Shown in pieces: positions 1-11,290 of a DNA stretch of 64,000 nucleotides. Every line of letters begins with the position of its first letter. Position 1 is the stretch's first letter. Source of the DNA: Lineus longissimus. Lineage: Eukaryota > Nemertea > Pilidiophora > Heteronemertea > Lineidae. The stretch is taken from NCBI RefSeq assembly GCF_910592395.1, contig NC_088315.1:9734501-9798500 (forward strand), given 5' to 3'. A program made the translations under genes and the position numbers. The notes beneath the pieces were generated by a model that was not told the DNA's origin, made no database searches, and worked only from the letters and a program-made list of their open reading frames with translations.

Positions 1-585
1 ATCCGTGGAAAAATGGCAACGAATATTTCGGGGTTTACAGTATGCTACAAATCATCAATATTCCTGGGGAAAACTTCCAAAAGCAGACAAGAACTGTGCA
101 CTGGTTTCAATCTTCCCACAGAGAATTGAAAGCAGAACTATTCAGTTTGATCTATAGCAGTAACCCTTCACGATATATTCAGGTAACACGGTGTATTCCC
201 AAGCAGAAACACACCTTGGCTTTGCTATGATAAAAAATAGCAACCTCTCTAAATATTATGATTGGATTTCTGTAGCATTGAGCTAGCAAGGAATCCTTGA
301 TCAATCAGGGATAAGAAATGTACTAGAGTATCTGTAAGAAATGGACTTCAGTATCTACATGTACAATGATTACTATAATATTAGAGATTCAACGGATGAA
401 CCATCTTAAACAAATGATGTTCTGAGATCCAAACAATATAGTTGGATCTGGAGAAGAAATTCTTGCTTGGAGCTATAAACAACACAGGAGTGTTCTTGTG
501 GCTTGAGTCTAAAATACCAATGACAGGAGTCCAGTCTTAAACATCAAGACACAAATCCTACCACGAAAATGGCTGCCAATATATC
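1..585. other. No recognisable feature
   Basis: AT-rich sequence with only short chance reading frames. No exon with convincing splice sites, no RNA gene and no clear repeat was seen. Confidence 0.5.
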
Positions 586-1395
586 ACATCTCACCAGCCA
601 AAATACAAACATCTAGCAACATCAACACTGATAAGGAAACACCTGTAGGTTGTCTTTACAATGGTTTTCCAATGAACTTCATATTCACGTGTCATAATAT
701 ACTTTCAATCATTCACATGTGGCAAGAAGAATGATCACGACACTTCCAAAGTGCACGCTACATCTAGAAATTCACATAATACGTGAATCAAGGAATGAAT
801 GCACTCTATTCTTCCTGATGATTCTTCCTGCCTGGAACATGACATCTCACCAGCCCAATTACAAACAATCCAAGAGAGGGCAATTAGCGAGAGGGCAATT
901 AGCGAGAGGGCAATTAGCGAGAGGGCAATTAGCAATGGCAACACTAATACAGAAGCATGTGTAGTGTTGCAGGTCGTCTCCACAATGCAAAGGTTTTCAG
1001 CAGAACTTCAAATTCAGGTATCATTACTTAATAACATTTACATGTGAACGAGAAGTATGATCCAGATATTCTGCATCTAGGGATTCACATGACACGTGAA
1101 TCAAGGTACGTATGCACTCTATTCTTCCTAATGATTCTTCCTTTCTCCAACAATCTCACCAACCCAATTAGAAACAATCCATGAGACAGCATCGAGCAAC
1201 ATCAACATTGACTAGGGAGCACCTGCAGTGTGGCAGGTTGTCTTCAAAATGGTTTTCAACAGAACTTTGTTATTCATGTGTCATGATTTACTTTTTACCA
1301 CGAAATGAAAAGATGATGAAGACACTTTCAAAGTGCATGCTGCATCTAGATATTCACATGACACGTGAATCAAGGATCGAAAACGATCATTCCTC
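586..1395. repeat. Three diverged ~260-310-bp tandem units
   Basis: Three diverged copies of one unit follow each other. Each starts near a CTCACCAGCC or CTCACCAACC block (about 589, 846 and 1153). Each then passes through a CAACATCAACA stretch, a GGTTGTC or GGTCGTC stretch and a TCACATGACACGTGAATCAA-like block. The copies differ by many substitutions and indels, so this is an old local amplification. No coding signal is visible. Confidence 0.6.
874..933. repeat. 15-bp minisatellite, four perfect units
   Basis: GAGAGGGCAATTAGC is repeated four times without a mismatch, nested inside the second of the larger diverged units. The other two large units lack the expansion, so it is younger than the surrounding duplication. 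Confidence 0.9.
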
Positions 1396-1900
1396 CTACC
1401 CAGAACTAGCAGGATGACAGGATGTGAATCACGTGAACACGTGAAAAATGACCCTTTATCAACAACAAGTGCGTCAGGCACACTAGTCAAAATTAGGATG
1501 ACGAGGATGACAACGAGATGTTGTCGGAAAAAAGAGCCAGCTTTTTTAGATTGTACACACAGTACCGGCCGATGCATGGCAGGAGATACCCAGGCCGCCA
1601 GCAAATGTAATAGATCCAATCACTGCTCATGTGCTGGGAAGATGGAAGTTGACTTAGGTACTGGGATTGGGTGTAAAACACTCAGAAATCACCAAAGAAG
1701 CTGTTATTCTTGAATGCTGCTTGTCCTCAGCTGGTGGATAAGTGTTTGGTCACACCTAGTCCTTAGTATACTTTCCATAACGAATATTTTTCCAGGACAA
1801 GGATGATAGACTGGAACTCTTGAAATACAGACACACCAAGGCTGCAATGTCATTAGAATAACAAAATAGGGTTCTTGTCATTTGGAAAAGCAGTCAGTGA
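1396..1900. other. No recognisable feature
   Basis: Single-copy-looking non-coding sequence. Short open frames lack splice sites or codon bias. Confidence 0.4.
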
Positions 1901-2228
1901 CTAAGGTCTGATATAAATATCATCATCACCATAATAATACGTCATCACGATAATGAAATAGCTTTGAGCTACCAGATTCGTGGGCTCACTCAGGCCTTGT
2001 ACGCAGATATAGTGCGTGATCCTCCACACCCATCGGCTTGTGAGATATTTACAAGCAGTCAATGCCAATACTAAGGTCTGATATCAATATCATCATCAAC
2101 ATGATAATATGTCATCATCACGTTAATAAAACGGCTTAAAGCTACCAGATCCGTGGGTTCTGCTCTCTCAGGCCTCGTGCGCGGGTATAGTGTGTGATCC
2201 TCTACACACATCGGCTTGTGAGATATTG
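1901..2228. repeat. Direct duplication, ~155-bp unit, period 170
   Basis: A unit beginning CTAAGGTCTGATAT, with ATCATCATCA and GAGCTACCAGAT/AGCTACCAGAT blocks and ending ATCGGCTTGTGAGATATT, occurs at 1901-2050 and again at 2071-2227. The copies differ by scattered substitutions and small indels. No function is evident. Confidence 0.75.
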
Positions 2229-3250
2229 ATTGTGTGCTCTGAACTCCCCTGGGGCCGTACCGGTAATGTGACAATATTTCATGAGCACACAATGACAGTT
2301 AATGGAACATATCATGATTATCTAAATGCCAGCATCATTTTGCGAAGTGCAGTGTGAAGTGGGAGCAGCTTCCGTTGGTACATGGGTACATCAGGTCGGT
2401 CATCGCCAAAGCACACACACTGATCAAGCACGTGTCTTGTAGGTTGGACTGTGCAAGTGGAAGAAATGTCCATCATACTTCAGCCATGTCAGTCCTGTGC
2501 AGAGGTATTGAAACTTCTCATATAAATAACTAGACAATCAAAGAACAAAAACGTGAATCATCAACTGGCTTGGGACTGGCAAAATATTCTGACTCTGCCC
2601 AACAAAACATCTGATTGTCTGTCAAAAAAATCTATTTTTTTTGGTCATTTTAAATGAGTCAGTTTAAAGACATCAATATGATGGCATATTTATCATCAAA
2701 GCTGTGTAAGGAAGAACCTCTCTCTACAAAGGTCGCCTAACAAAGATGGTCAATGCTGGCCATGTCCTACCTATGGACCCTGACACACCTGCTCAGGACG
2801 GCACTGCGCAAACCTCCTTGGCACAATACGTCCCGACATAAAACCGGACCCCTCCAAACTCCATTGCCTGAGGCAACATGCTCTTGATGAGGTCAGGTGG
2901 TTGAAGACAATCGCAAAGGACTGATTGCGGCAGCAGATTGTTTTTAGACATCGTAGCTGTGGAACAGTTTATCATGATCATGACTAAAGCTAGAATCAGG
3001 AGGTGTCCATCTAAAACACTTTCAATGACCTTAATTCACACAGAGCTGTCGCAGAAGTTGACCATGCTTTGTGATATTCACACTTTGGACGAGAGCGCTC
3101 CAAGACTATCAAAGATGGCGGCCCACTGCTCCACAACAATGGCGTCACACGTCCTTTGTGTATCTAACACAGAGGGCGGGGACGCAGATTGGCGATTTTG
3201 TCCAGTTAACAACAGGGGGTAAGGTTTAATGCCAGGATCATAAAATATCA
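2229..3250. other. No recognisable feature
   Basis: Non-coding, slightly richer in GC around 2760-2900 and 3100-3200. No splice-flanked exon or RNA gene could be supported. Confidence 0.4.
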
Positions 3251-3390
3251 ATGAAATGGCCAGGGCCATTGTGCTCACCTCATGTGGAGGAAAGATGGAT
3301 AAAGAGCATGGTATTGTGTCATGTAGTGTTAGGTTTGATGTAGGTCCAAGCAATTACAATTTCCCCAAAATGGCCAATTTACAATACATT

Positions 3391-4040
3391 CGACCTCTGT
3401 GACCTTGAAAAGTAGGTCAAATCAAAGAAGACCCGGGTGACACATTGAATGGTTGTTAGAATTAGATGTACCTATGATATAAAATTGGTGCCAATCGGGC
3501 AAGTCATTACTAGGAATAATGGCATTTTGAAGAATTTAGGATTTGGCCCCCTCCCTGGAGGCCAAACGGCAAATCAGATCGCACCAAACTTCGGTACCTG
3601 AGATCACCTGACCAAGGGGTACATGTGTACTTAATTTGTGATCAATAGTCATTGCAGTTAAGAAACGTGCCATAGTCACGGCCTGACGGCGAATTTACGC
3701 CATTTGACCTCTGTGACCTTGACACGAAGGTCAAATTAAAAACCTGTGTGACATATACTGTATGGTGGTTAGATGTACCCATGATATCAAATTGGTGGCA
3801 ATCGGGCAAGAAGTTAAGGAATAAACACATTTTTAAGGTTTTTGGATTTTGCCCCCTGGTGGTCAAGTGGTGAATCATATTGGACCAAACTTCAGTCCCT
3901 GAGATCACCTGACTAAGGGGTAAATGTGTATCAAATTTGGTATCAATAGCCCTTGCAGTTTAGAAACGTGCCATCGTTACATCCTAACGGCCAATTCACA
4001 CCATTTGACCTCTGTGACCTTGAAAAGGAGGTCAAATCAA
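3391..4040. promoter_or_regulatory. Three nuclear-receptor-type DR3 motifs (copy 1)
   Basis: At 3391, 3705 and 4006 the plus strand reads TGACCT-CTG-TGACCTTGA (first base C in the first copy). On the minus strand this is an extended half-site TCAAGGTCA overlapping a direct repeat of AGGTCA spaced by three bases. About 8 bases further on, an opposed AGGTCA adds an everted repeat in at least the third module. These match known nuclear receptor binding-site grammar (DR3, and SF-1/ERR-type extended half-site). Binding is inference. Confidence 0.4.
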
Positions 4041-4282
4041 AAACCCGGAGGATATATGATGCACCTTTGCTAGAAGTACCTACCATATTTTTTTCAAAAT
4101 TTCCCGACTACTATTAAGGGAGATATTGCATATTTTCACTTTTAACGTTTGGCCCCCTGGTGGCCAAACAATGAAACGAATCGGACCGAAACTTGGTCTC
4201 CAAGGTGTCATTACATAAGGGTACATGTGTACCAAGTTTCAACTCAATAGCTCTAACAGTTACGAAACGTGCCCTGCTAACG

Positions 4283-4299
4283 GACGACGGACGACGACG

Positions 4300-4364
<65 letters not shown>

Positions 4365-4373
4365 ACGACGGAC
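4283..4373. repeat. (GAC)n trinucleotide tract
   Basis: An almost pure GAC/CGA microsatellite near the right end of the repeat element. It is longer than its counterpart at 45843-45899, which shows length instability between copies. Confidence 0.95.
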
Positions 4374-4417
4374 GCCACGGTATGGGATAAGCTCACCTCT
4401 GCTAAGAGGTGAGCTAA

Positions 4418-7294
4418 CAAATAAGGGAGGGATGTGGTTATCCATGAATCTTTGACCGTAATATCCAGAGAAGATGACGGACTATTTGCATTAATCAAAC
4501 ATGTCATGTCGGTGCGATATGATTTATGGGCTGATCAAAGCTATCCTTTTCTACTCCCTGTAATTTTCACTGAATGTGAAGGTACAGATATTTTTGAGGT
4601 TCAGAATTTTCAGAAACTGCAACAACCATTATATACTCCCAGAAGCTGTAGCGAAACTGGAACAGAGTTCTGTATATACCTACAGAACAACGCTCTTAAA
4701 GCTTGGACATTTTTTTAGTGGCGCATGGGGCAGTCCCTCTCAGCGACTCCCCATCAGGAACCCATCTGCGGCCATATCATAAAGACTATTCAAAGCCTCG
4801 CATGTCAAGATCCGAGGTCTTGGCCAAACTGTTGAGATCTTGACTTCACTTCACTGAAGTACAAGTATGCACTGAAATCAGCAATTTTTTCAAATTGAAA
4901 ATCATTGAGCCGATTATCTGATGCCTTGAGATAGATTCATCTTGTAATCTAAGTCCAGCACTTCACATGGACCATGGGTTCCTGCTGGCAAAAATGAACT
5001 CTACATGGTTGAACAAGTCTAAGTAGCCGCTTCAAGCAGCTACAACTGTGCACATGGTCGGCTGAAGCAGTTGGCTACTTTTAGCAGAAGGTTCAAGGCA
5101 TTGACTCATGCACCAGGTGCGCCCGCATCAAACTTACCCAACTCATGGCCATTTGCTAGCCTTCTGAGCATTCCTACCAAGGCTGTTTGGCAGCCAGCAG
5201 CCGACTGTCAGGTGAAAACAACAGACTCGGATATGGTTCAAAGAACCAGATGCATTGAACTAATTCCCAACAAAAGATGAGCAAAAACAGAGCTACATTG
5301 GGTCAGTGCTTGTTACGAAGCAAAACAATCCCACATTTTGTTGTTTTTTAAAAATTTAGCAGCTGGGTCGCAGATCTTTATTAAGAGCCAAAAAAACCGA
5401 CAACGTCTCTGACTTGCAGAGCAAAAGCAGATGCATTTTATGTCTGGTTTCTTTGGACTAAAACCTCATTCATCATATTGTGGCAAACATGCATGAACAT
5501 AAGAAAGGATGCTTCCAACTCAAATGCCAGCAGCAAGACACTCTGATTACCTGCCTCTGAAGACACATTGGTTGGATTTGCTTCAAAGTCCTAGCGGTCC
5601 GATTGAAGAAGGGCTTTTCCTAGTCAGAGGAGAGGCAACTCTGCACGCAAGATGGGTAAGTCTAACAAAAACAAGAGTTGCAAGGATAAGCCCGAAGCCA
5701 CAACACATGCAAAAAGTGGTTTCAAAACAACCTGATGTGCAACTTCATTTCATCAACTGGTGTACAGAGAGGTCCCAACTCACGATATGCACTGAATACC
5801 GTCTGGTAATAAAAACTTGAGAGAGTGATGCCTCTGAATTCCTTGACATAAGGACACTCAGGATCTCCCACAGTGATACTTACACAAGTCATCAAAGTTT
5901 ATGAGCCCTGGCATGGCCAACTGACTCATTCTATGGAGACATCTTCATATTTCTGGATCCAATAAGATCAAACGTGGTCATCTTCTTTTGCTTATTCAGC
6001 AGCAAGATAACATCTTTCAAGATATGGACTTTCTGAAAGTTGCAACCAATGTTGTTGAAATTTTGGGGGGGAAATGTGGAATCATGCTTTTAAAACAGAT
6101 CAATTGACATTTTCCCATTTCCCATGATGCCACCTTGGTAATATCATACTCATGCACTGAATCAGAAATGTGTTGGAATTTGGTGTTATTTTCTTCATGT
6201 ACAATTTTTATGTGGCCCCTGAGACTCATTTAAACCTGTTAACCTAACTTGTAAAATGTTTTCACTGCAGTATATTGCTTCATCTCGCAAACAGAACATG
6301 AATAGTGTACATTTATGTAGTTAGCTCAGAGCAAGAGGCAGCTAATCGTTTCAGTTTTGTTGTAGTAAATTATTTGAGGATATCGTTAGCATAGTAACCT
6401 TACATCAAATGCAACATCATATCAGTTCGGGCTGTGTTTTAATGAATCATTGGCTCCTATCTGGATGATAAATTAGTCTGATTCAGCCAGCCATGGCCTT
6501 GCCTCATAAACTAGAGTTGAATCAGCTCACAAGGCTTCTCGATTGACCCCATAGGCCAGGGTGACTGTTTTAGTTGCAGCAATCCTTTGGTAGATTCAGG
6601 AAAAGGCAATATCGTAAGAGCATCTCTCTTTTTCTTAGTTGAATGCCGATACCAGCTGCCGGAGCAGAAAAATACGATAGAGGCATAAGCTTAACATGTT
6701 GTTGGTGTTTTCACATCTTATTCATGTAAGAAATAGATTCAAATAGATTCCATTTGCATCCAACAGGTGACCCAAGCTCCCTTTCAGTCAAACTTCTCCT
6801 TTGGGGTGAATCTCTCAGTATTTGGGCGCACAACATAAGTCATATTTGCCACTTGTAAAAAACTGCTTTAAATGTCAAACATTAACCGTTAAAGACTTGA
6901 CTGAGTAAATCCTGTTGTTTACAAGCACATCGAATCCCATCAGGGGAGAGTCTCCCAGAATCTTGGAATACACGAGTGTAACAATGAAATGGCCAACAAC
7001 ATCAGTGCCATCAATTGAGTGGAATAGTGTCCTACAGATCTCTCATAATGTTTGAAAGCATGCAATTCCTACACAAGAGCACTGAATGTACATTACCTTC
7101 CTGCATGGGCAGCTCAATGAGAAAGAAAGTAACTTACCTGCAAGTAGAGAGAAATAGCAAACATGAGACAAATGTCACGAAAATATTACACAGTACGAAC
7201 TTTGTCATGCAAACAATTTCTCTGAGATGATCCAATACATGTACTGCCTTTTAAAACATTTTTAACATTACCATGCACTAAGGACTGAAAGAAA
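4418..7294. other. No supported gene
   Basis: Long non-coding interval. The only coding-like hint is a plus-strand stretch ending at 5655 before a consensus donor GTAAGT. It has no convincing acceptor and was not accepted as an exon. No repeat shared with the rest of the window was found here. Confidence 0.4.
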
Positions 7295-7458
7295 TACAGT
7301 GGAACTTCTCTTAGCGGACACCTCTCTATTAAGGACACTAGTTTTAGTCCCAAATTGGTTGTTTCTATTCAATTTGACCTCTCTAATCAGGACACCTCTC
7401 TATTAAGGACAGCACTTGTCAGTCCCAAGGGTGTCCTTAATAGAGAGGTTCTACTGTA
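7295..7458 (+). mobile_element. TA-flanked 163-bp MITE, copy A
   Basis: Flanked by TA on both sides, with inverted ends CAGTGGAACTTCTCTTAG and CTATTAAGGACACCC read inward from the other side. The interior has CTCTCTATTAAGGACACT and TTTGACCTCTCTAATCAGG blocks. TA duplication plus CAGTRGAACC ends fit a Tc1/mariner/pogo-type non-autonomous element. Five more copies lie in this window. Confidence 0.85.
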
Positions 7459-8559
7459 TGTTGAAAATGGCTAGTTTTTAAACAGGTTTTCAAAAACATT
7501 CAAGTTTCTTTCAATTGCAATTCCCTGCTTGGGCAGTGATGGATCCATTAACCATTACCCCCAATGGTTAAAGAGTAATGAAATGGAAATAATCACTTGA
7601 AGTCAACAAATGGCCAGCAACTTTTTAAATGTTTTACAGATGATTTCAGCTGAAGGCACTTCCACAGATGGCTAGTGATGGGTTCTTTGCAGTAACACTC
7701 TTATAGAAAAGAGCTTTCACTCAAATAGATACGAAATCTGCTCAAATTACATTCTTACATTTTCCTGTATAATTATAAATTTATATTCCTTTTTGTCTCA
7801 GTTGAGGCAGATTGGCTCAGAGCACAAGTTTTAAAGTGATGCTCAGATGTTTTTAAACATTATGATTCATGACGAGCCTGCATTCTCACAACACCCAGTT
7901 ACATCCATAGTTCAGAGTTCAACTGAAAATGCATTAGACAATTTTATACATTTTTGATCACTACTGTTGGCATGTATTACCTGAAAGTTGGGGGACAACT
8001 AAGTCATGCGGGCCTTGTGCCTTGGAAATCTGAAGCTGAAATGATCATACGATAATTGAGTCGGTCTCCAATGATATATCAAAGATACTGAGATCAAAAT
8101 CTCTCAGATGAAATTTCCAGAAGTAATTAAACGATTTGTAAGCATTCGCTGTGAGTTTCAGTATCAAAAGGTAATGAGAACCTTATCAGCAAAACATTAA
8201 AATGTATCAACTTGTGGTTAGTTTCTGAATTGGAACATTATCAAATGGAACGGAAATGACAGAGAGAACCCACAGTGTATGAAGTCTGATATTCACTCGG
8301 AACTGTTACAATGGAGGTTATCAGCAGGAGGGAGAGATTGTTTGGATACAACACAAGAAAGCAGATATCTGAGTAGGCCCAATACACCTATTGATGCTGT
8401 GGGGCCTTCCCACGCATACCAGAGCATTGGAAATAATGGTGCAGGAGATAAGGCATGCCTATTTCATAGCATCAAATGACAGCAAATTCATGTCGGGGTC
8501 TAAACTACCCCTCCGTTATATGCCAGAGAATGTATAGTAACACCAACATACACCAACTA
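7459..8559. other. No recognisable feature
   Basis: Non-coding sequence with no shared repeat and no splice-flanked exon that could be defended. Confidence 0.4.
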
Positions 8560-8656
8560 TACAGTTCTGCCCAGCCAATCGTGATGTGCGTGGCCGCATT
8601 GGTACCCAACATGCACTGCGGCAACAAGGTGTCGTTGTTCTTCACCACCATCTGGA
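8560..8656 (-). other. Coding-like segment, possible exon
   Basis: On the minus strand, after a CATCCAG that could act as an acceptor, one frame reads MVVKNNDTLLPQC, MLGTNAATH, ITIGWAELY with coding-like composition in a GC-richer patch. There is no good donor at the expected place (only GGTGTATG further on), and a second minus frame is also open. It could be an exon of an unrecognised gene or an old transposon fragment. Confidence 0.18.
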
Positions 8657-9750
8657 TGCGTTAAAGTATTTAAACAATGAACACTCATCCAATTGTATGG
8701 GAATCTCTCAGCTTACATAAAGTTAATGCCGGTACCATGGTAAACATGGTGGAATTTACTAGCATGAACTCGCACACTGCACGAAAGGACCAACATGGCG
8801 AATACCGGGTATGCACATTCTCGCAATGCTGGGACATCATCATCAACCGCTGTAGTGAGGCGCTACTCTCTTCCTCAGCTGAGCAACCCTGGGATAACTT
8901 TCTGCGAACTGAAATACTAGTACACCGTGACGTACCTGAATAGTTGCGAGAACAGGTGGCTGTACATTGTTATGACGAGCGCTTAGAACAGTTATTTCAG
9001 AATGTATCCTGAAGGTTTTTTTCCACCACCATGAATAACGGTGAATTCCGTTTTGTCACAACAATGATAGAATACTCTGAAATCAACAGGTTCGGCAGCC
9101 GGAAGTACTATCCGGAATTTGAAGCCCTCATTTGAATATTCATTAGTAATCCTATTCCACAAAATGAGTTCCGACTGTAGCCACAGACTAGGCCGACAGG
9201 ATCAAGAGGTTATTATATCCAGTGGATCTTGTACATTTTTCCAGAATCAGACTCAACACGCGTTGTCCATTGCTAGAGCGATAGCGAAATCGGGAAGAAA
9301 AAGACACAAAGCTGCTTGAAACCACATATCCATTAGCTGCGTATCCAACATCTGACTCGGATGATCATCCTTGTAATGGAACTCTAGACTCTGATCAGTC
9401 AAATCCAACATCACGCACATCCAATCATTCAATCATCCCCTCAAAGCCAAACCTAAGATGAAACAACCTATCTACAGCAAGGCTTCTTCCTACACAAACT
9501 TGCCAACTCCAGGTCTTATCTTTCATGTAGGGCCATTTCATGCTTGATTGCAGGTATTTTTCCTTCCTTCCACCACCTACCTGCACAGACTGACATTTCG
9601 AACTAGATTTATGGCAGAACCCAGCAAAACATAAATATGTTCGACTGATATTATCATTACGCTAACTTGCGATGAAATTAACATTAAGCACAGTTGACTA
9701 GGCCTGAATCCATCTGGCAAAACGAATATCTGGTCAGAGGCACTGTAAAT
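8657..9750. other. No supported gene
   Basis: Both strands have open frames between about 8680 and 8940, but neither has good splice signals or a recognisable domain. The rest is AT-rich and featureless. Confidence 0.35.
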
Positions 9751-9754
9751 TGTT

Positions 9755-9990
9755 ACAGGGATACAGTCACTGAGTCAGGAAAATCGAGTCATCACTGGGC
9801 CTCCCCATCAAATGTGGTTATTCTCAAAACTCCATTCATCCTGTAAGGCGAAGTATTCCTTATGATTTCCACTTATGTTACAGAGATACAGTCAAGAAAA
9901 TCGAGTAATCACTGGACCTCCCTATCAGATATGGACTTCCACCAAAATACCATTCATCCTGTTGGGCTGGGTATTCGGTATTTCCACACC
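9755..9990. repeat. ~120-bp direct duplication beside the 41-bp array
   Basis: Two diverged copies of a unit containing TTACAG(G/A)GATACAGTCA, GAAAATCGAGT, ATCACTGG(G/A)CCTCC and CCATTCATCCTGT lie at about 9755-9870 and 9876-9985. They sit directly before the minisatellite. Confidence 0.65.
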
Positions 9991-10010
9991 AACAATCAGC
10001 TTCAGACAAT

Positions 10011-11290
10011 CTAACAATCCAAATCCAAGGTTCGTATCAACTGAGGAAGAACCAACAGTTCAAATCCAAGGTTCGCATCCACTGAGGAAGAACCAACAGT
10101 TCAAATCCAAGGTTTGCATCAACTGAGGAAGAACTAACAGTCCAAATCCAAGGTTCGTATCAACTGAGGAAGAACCAACAGTTCAAATCCAAGGTTCGCA
10201 TCAACTGAGGAAGAACTAACAGTCCAAATCCAAGGTTCGCATCAACTGAGGAAGAACCAACAGTTCAAATCCAAGGTTTGCATCAACTGAGGAAGAACCA
10301 ACAGTTTAAATCCAAGGTTCACATCAATTGAGGAAGAACCAACAGTTCAAATCCAAGGTTCGTATCAACTGAGGAAGAACCAACAGTTCAAATCCAAGGT
10401 TCGCATCAACTGAGGAAGAACTAACAGTCCAAATCCAAGGTTCGTATCAACTGAGGAAGAACCAACAGTTCAAATCCAAGGTTCACATCAACTGAGGAAG
10501 AACTAACAGTCCAAATCCAAGGTTCGTATCAACTGAGGAAGAACCAACAGTTCAAATCCAAGGTTTGCATCAACTGAGGAAGAACCAACAGTTTAAATCC
10601 AAGGTTCACATCAATTGAGGAAGAACCAACAGTTCAAATCCAAGGTTCGTATCAACTGAGGAAGAACCAACAGTTCAAATCCAAGGTTCGCATCAACTGA
10701 GGAAGAACTAACAGTCCAAATCCAAGGTTCGTATCAACTGAGGAAGAACCAACAGTTCAAATCCAAGGTTCGCATCAACTGAGGAAGAACTAACAGTCCA
10801 AATCCAAGGTTCGTATCAACTGAGGAAGAACCAACAGTTCAAATCCAAGGTTCGCATCAACTGAGGAAAAACCAACAGTTCAAATCCAAGGTTTGCATCA
10901 ACTGAGGAAGAACCAACAGTTTAAATCCAAGGTTCACATCAATTGAGGAAGAACCAACAGTTCAAATCCAAGGTTCGCATCAACTGAGGAAGAACCAACA
11001 GTTTAAATCCAAGGTTCACATCAATTGAGGAAGAACCAACAGTTCAAATCCAAGGTTCGCATCAACTGAGGAAGAACCAACAGTTCAAATCCAAGGTTCG
11101 CATCAACTGAGGAAGAACCAACAGTTCAAATCCAAGGTTCGCATCAATTGAGGAAGAACCAACAGTTCAAATCCAAGGTTCGTATCAACTGAGGAAGAAC
11201 CAACAGTTCAAATCCAAGGTTCGCATCAACTGAGGAAGAACCAACAATCCACATCGAAGATTTGCATCAACTGCCGAAGAAACATCAGTT
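10011..11290. repeat. 41-bp minisatellite, ~31 units
   Basis: The unit contains CAAATCCAAGGTTCG, CATCAACTGAGGAAGAAC and CAACAGTT; counted units are 41 bp. Two variant types (TAACAGTCC and CAACAGTTC; TCGTATC and TCGCATC) alternate over parts of the array. This suggests amplification of dimers or larger blocks. The unit is not a multiple of three, so no frame stays open. Edge units are degenerate. Confidence 0.95.

Larger units (their letters stand above)
3251..4417 (+). mobile_element. 1.15-kb non-autonomous repeat, copy 1
   Basis: Almost the same sequence as 44811-45943, in the same orientation. The shared part begins ATGAAATGGCCAGGGCC and ends GAGGTGAGCTAA, with unrelated flanks. GCTCACCTC close to the left end is the inverse of GAGGTGAGC at the right end. 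The right end forms an 11-bp-stem hairpin (AGCTCACCTCT, loop GCTA, AGAGGTGAGCT) followed by AA. Inside are three diverged ~300-bp modules, each with a TGACCTCTGTGACCTTGA block, a GGCAATCGGGCAAG block and a GAAACGTGCC block. A (GAC)n tract at about 4283-4373 precedes the hairpin. It encodes nothing recognisable. The terminal hairpin plus CTAA could hint at a Helitron-like end, but the class is unresolved. Confidence 0.75.

Noticed and set aside
4193-4507. Poly-Asp, poly-Thr, poly-Arg and poly-Ser frames
   Set aside because: They are translations of the (GAC)n tract within a mobile repeat, in every frame and strand.
5590-5655. Plus-strand exon ending at GATGG|GTAAGT
   Set aside because: The donor is perfect and one frame reads IEEGLFLVRGEATLHARW, but no proper acceptor or partner exon exists on this strand.
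10011-11290. CRISPR-like array
   Set aside because: The 41-bp units are contiguous with no unique spacers, so it is a minisatellite, and the DNA is eukaryotic.
10011-11290. Pol III B-box-like GGTTCGCATC in each 41-bp unit
   Set aside because: It matches GGTTCGANTCC only in part and there is no A box at the right distance.
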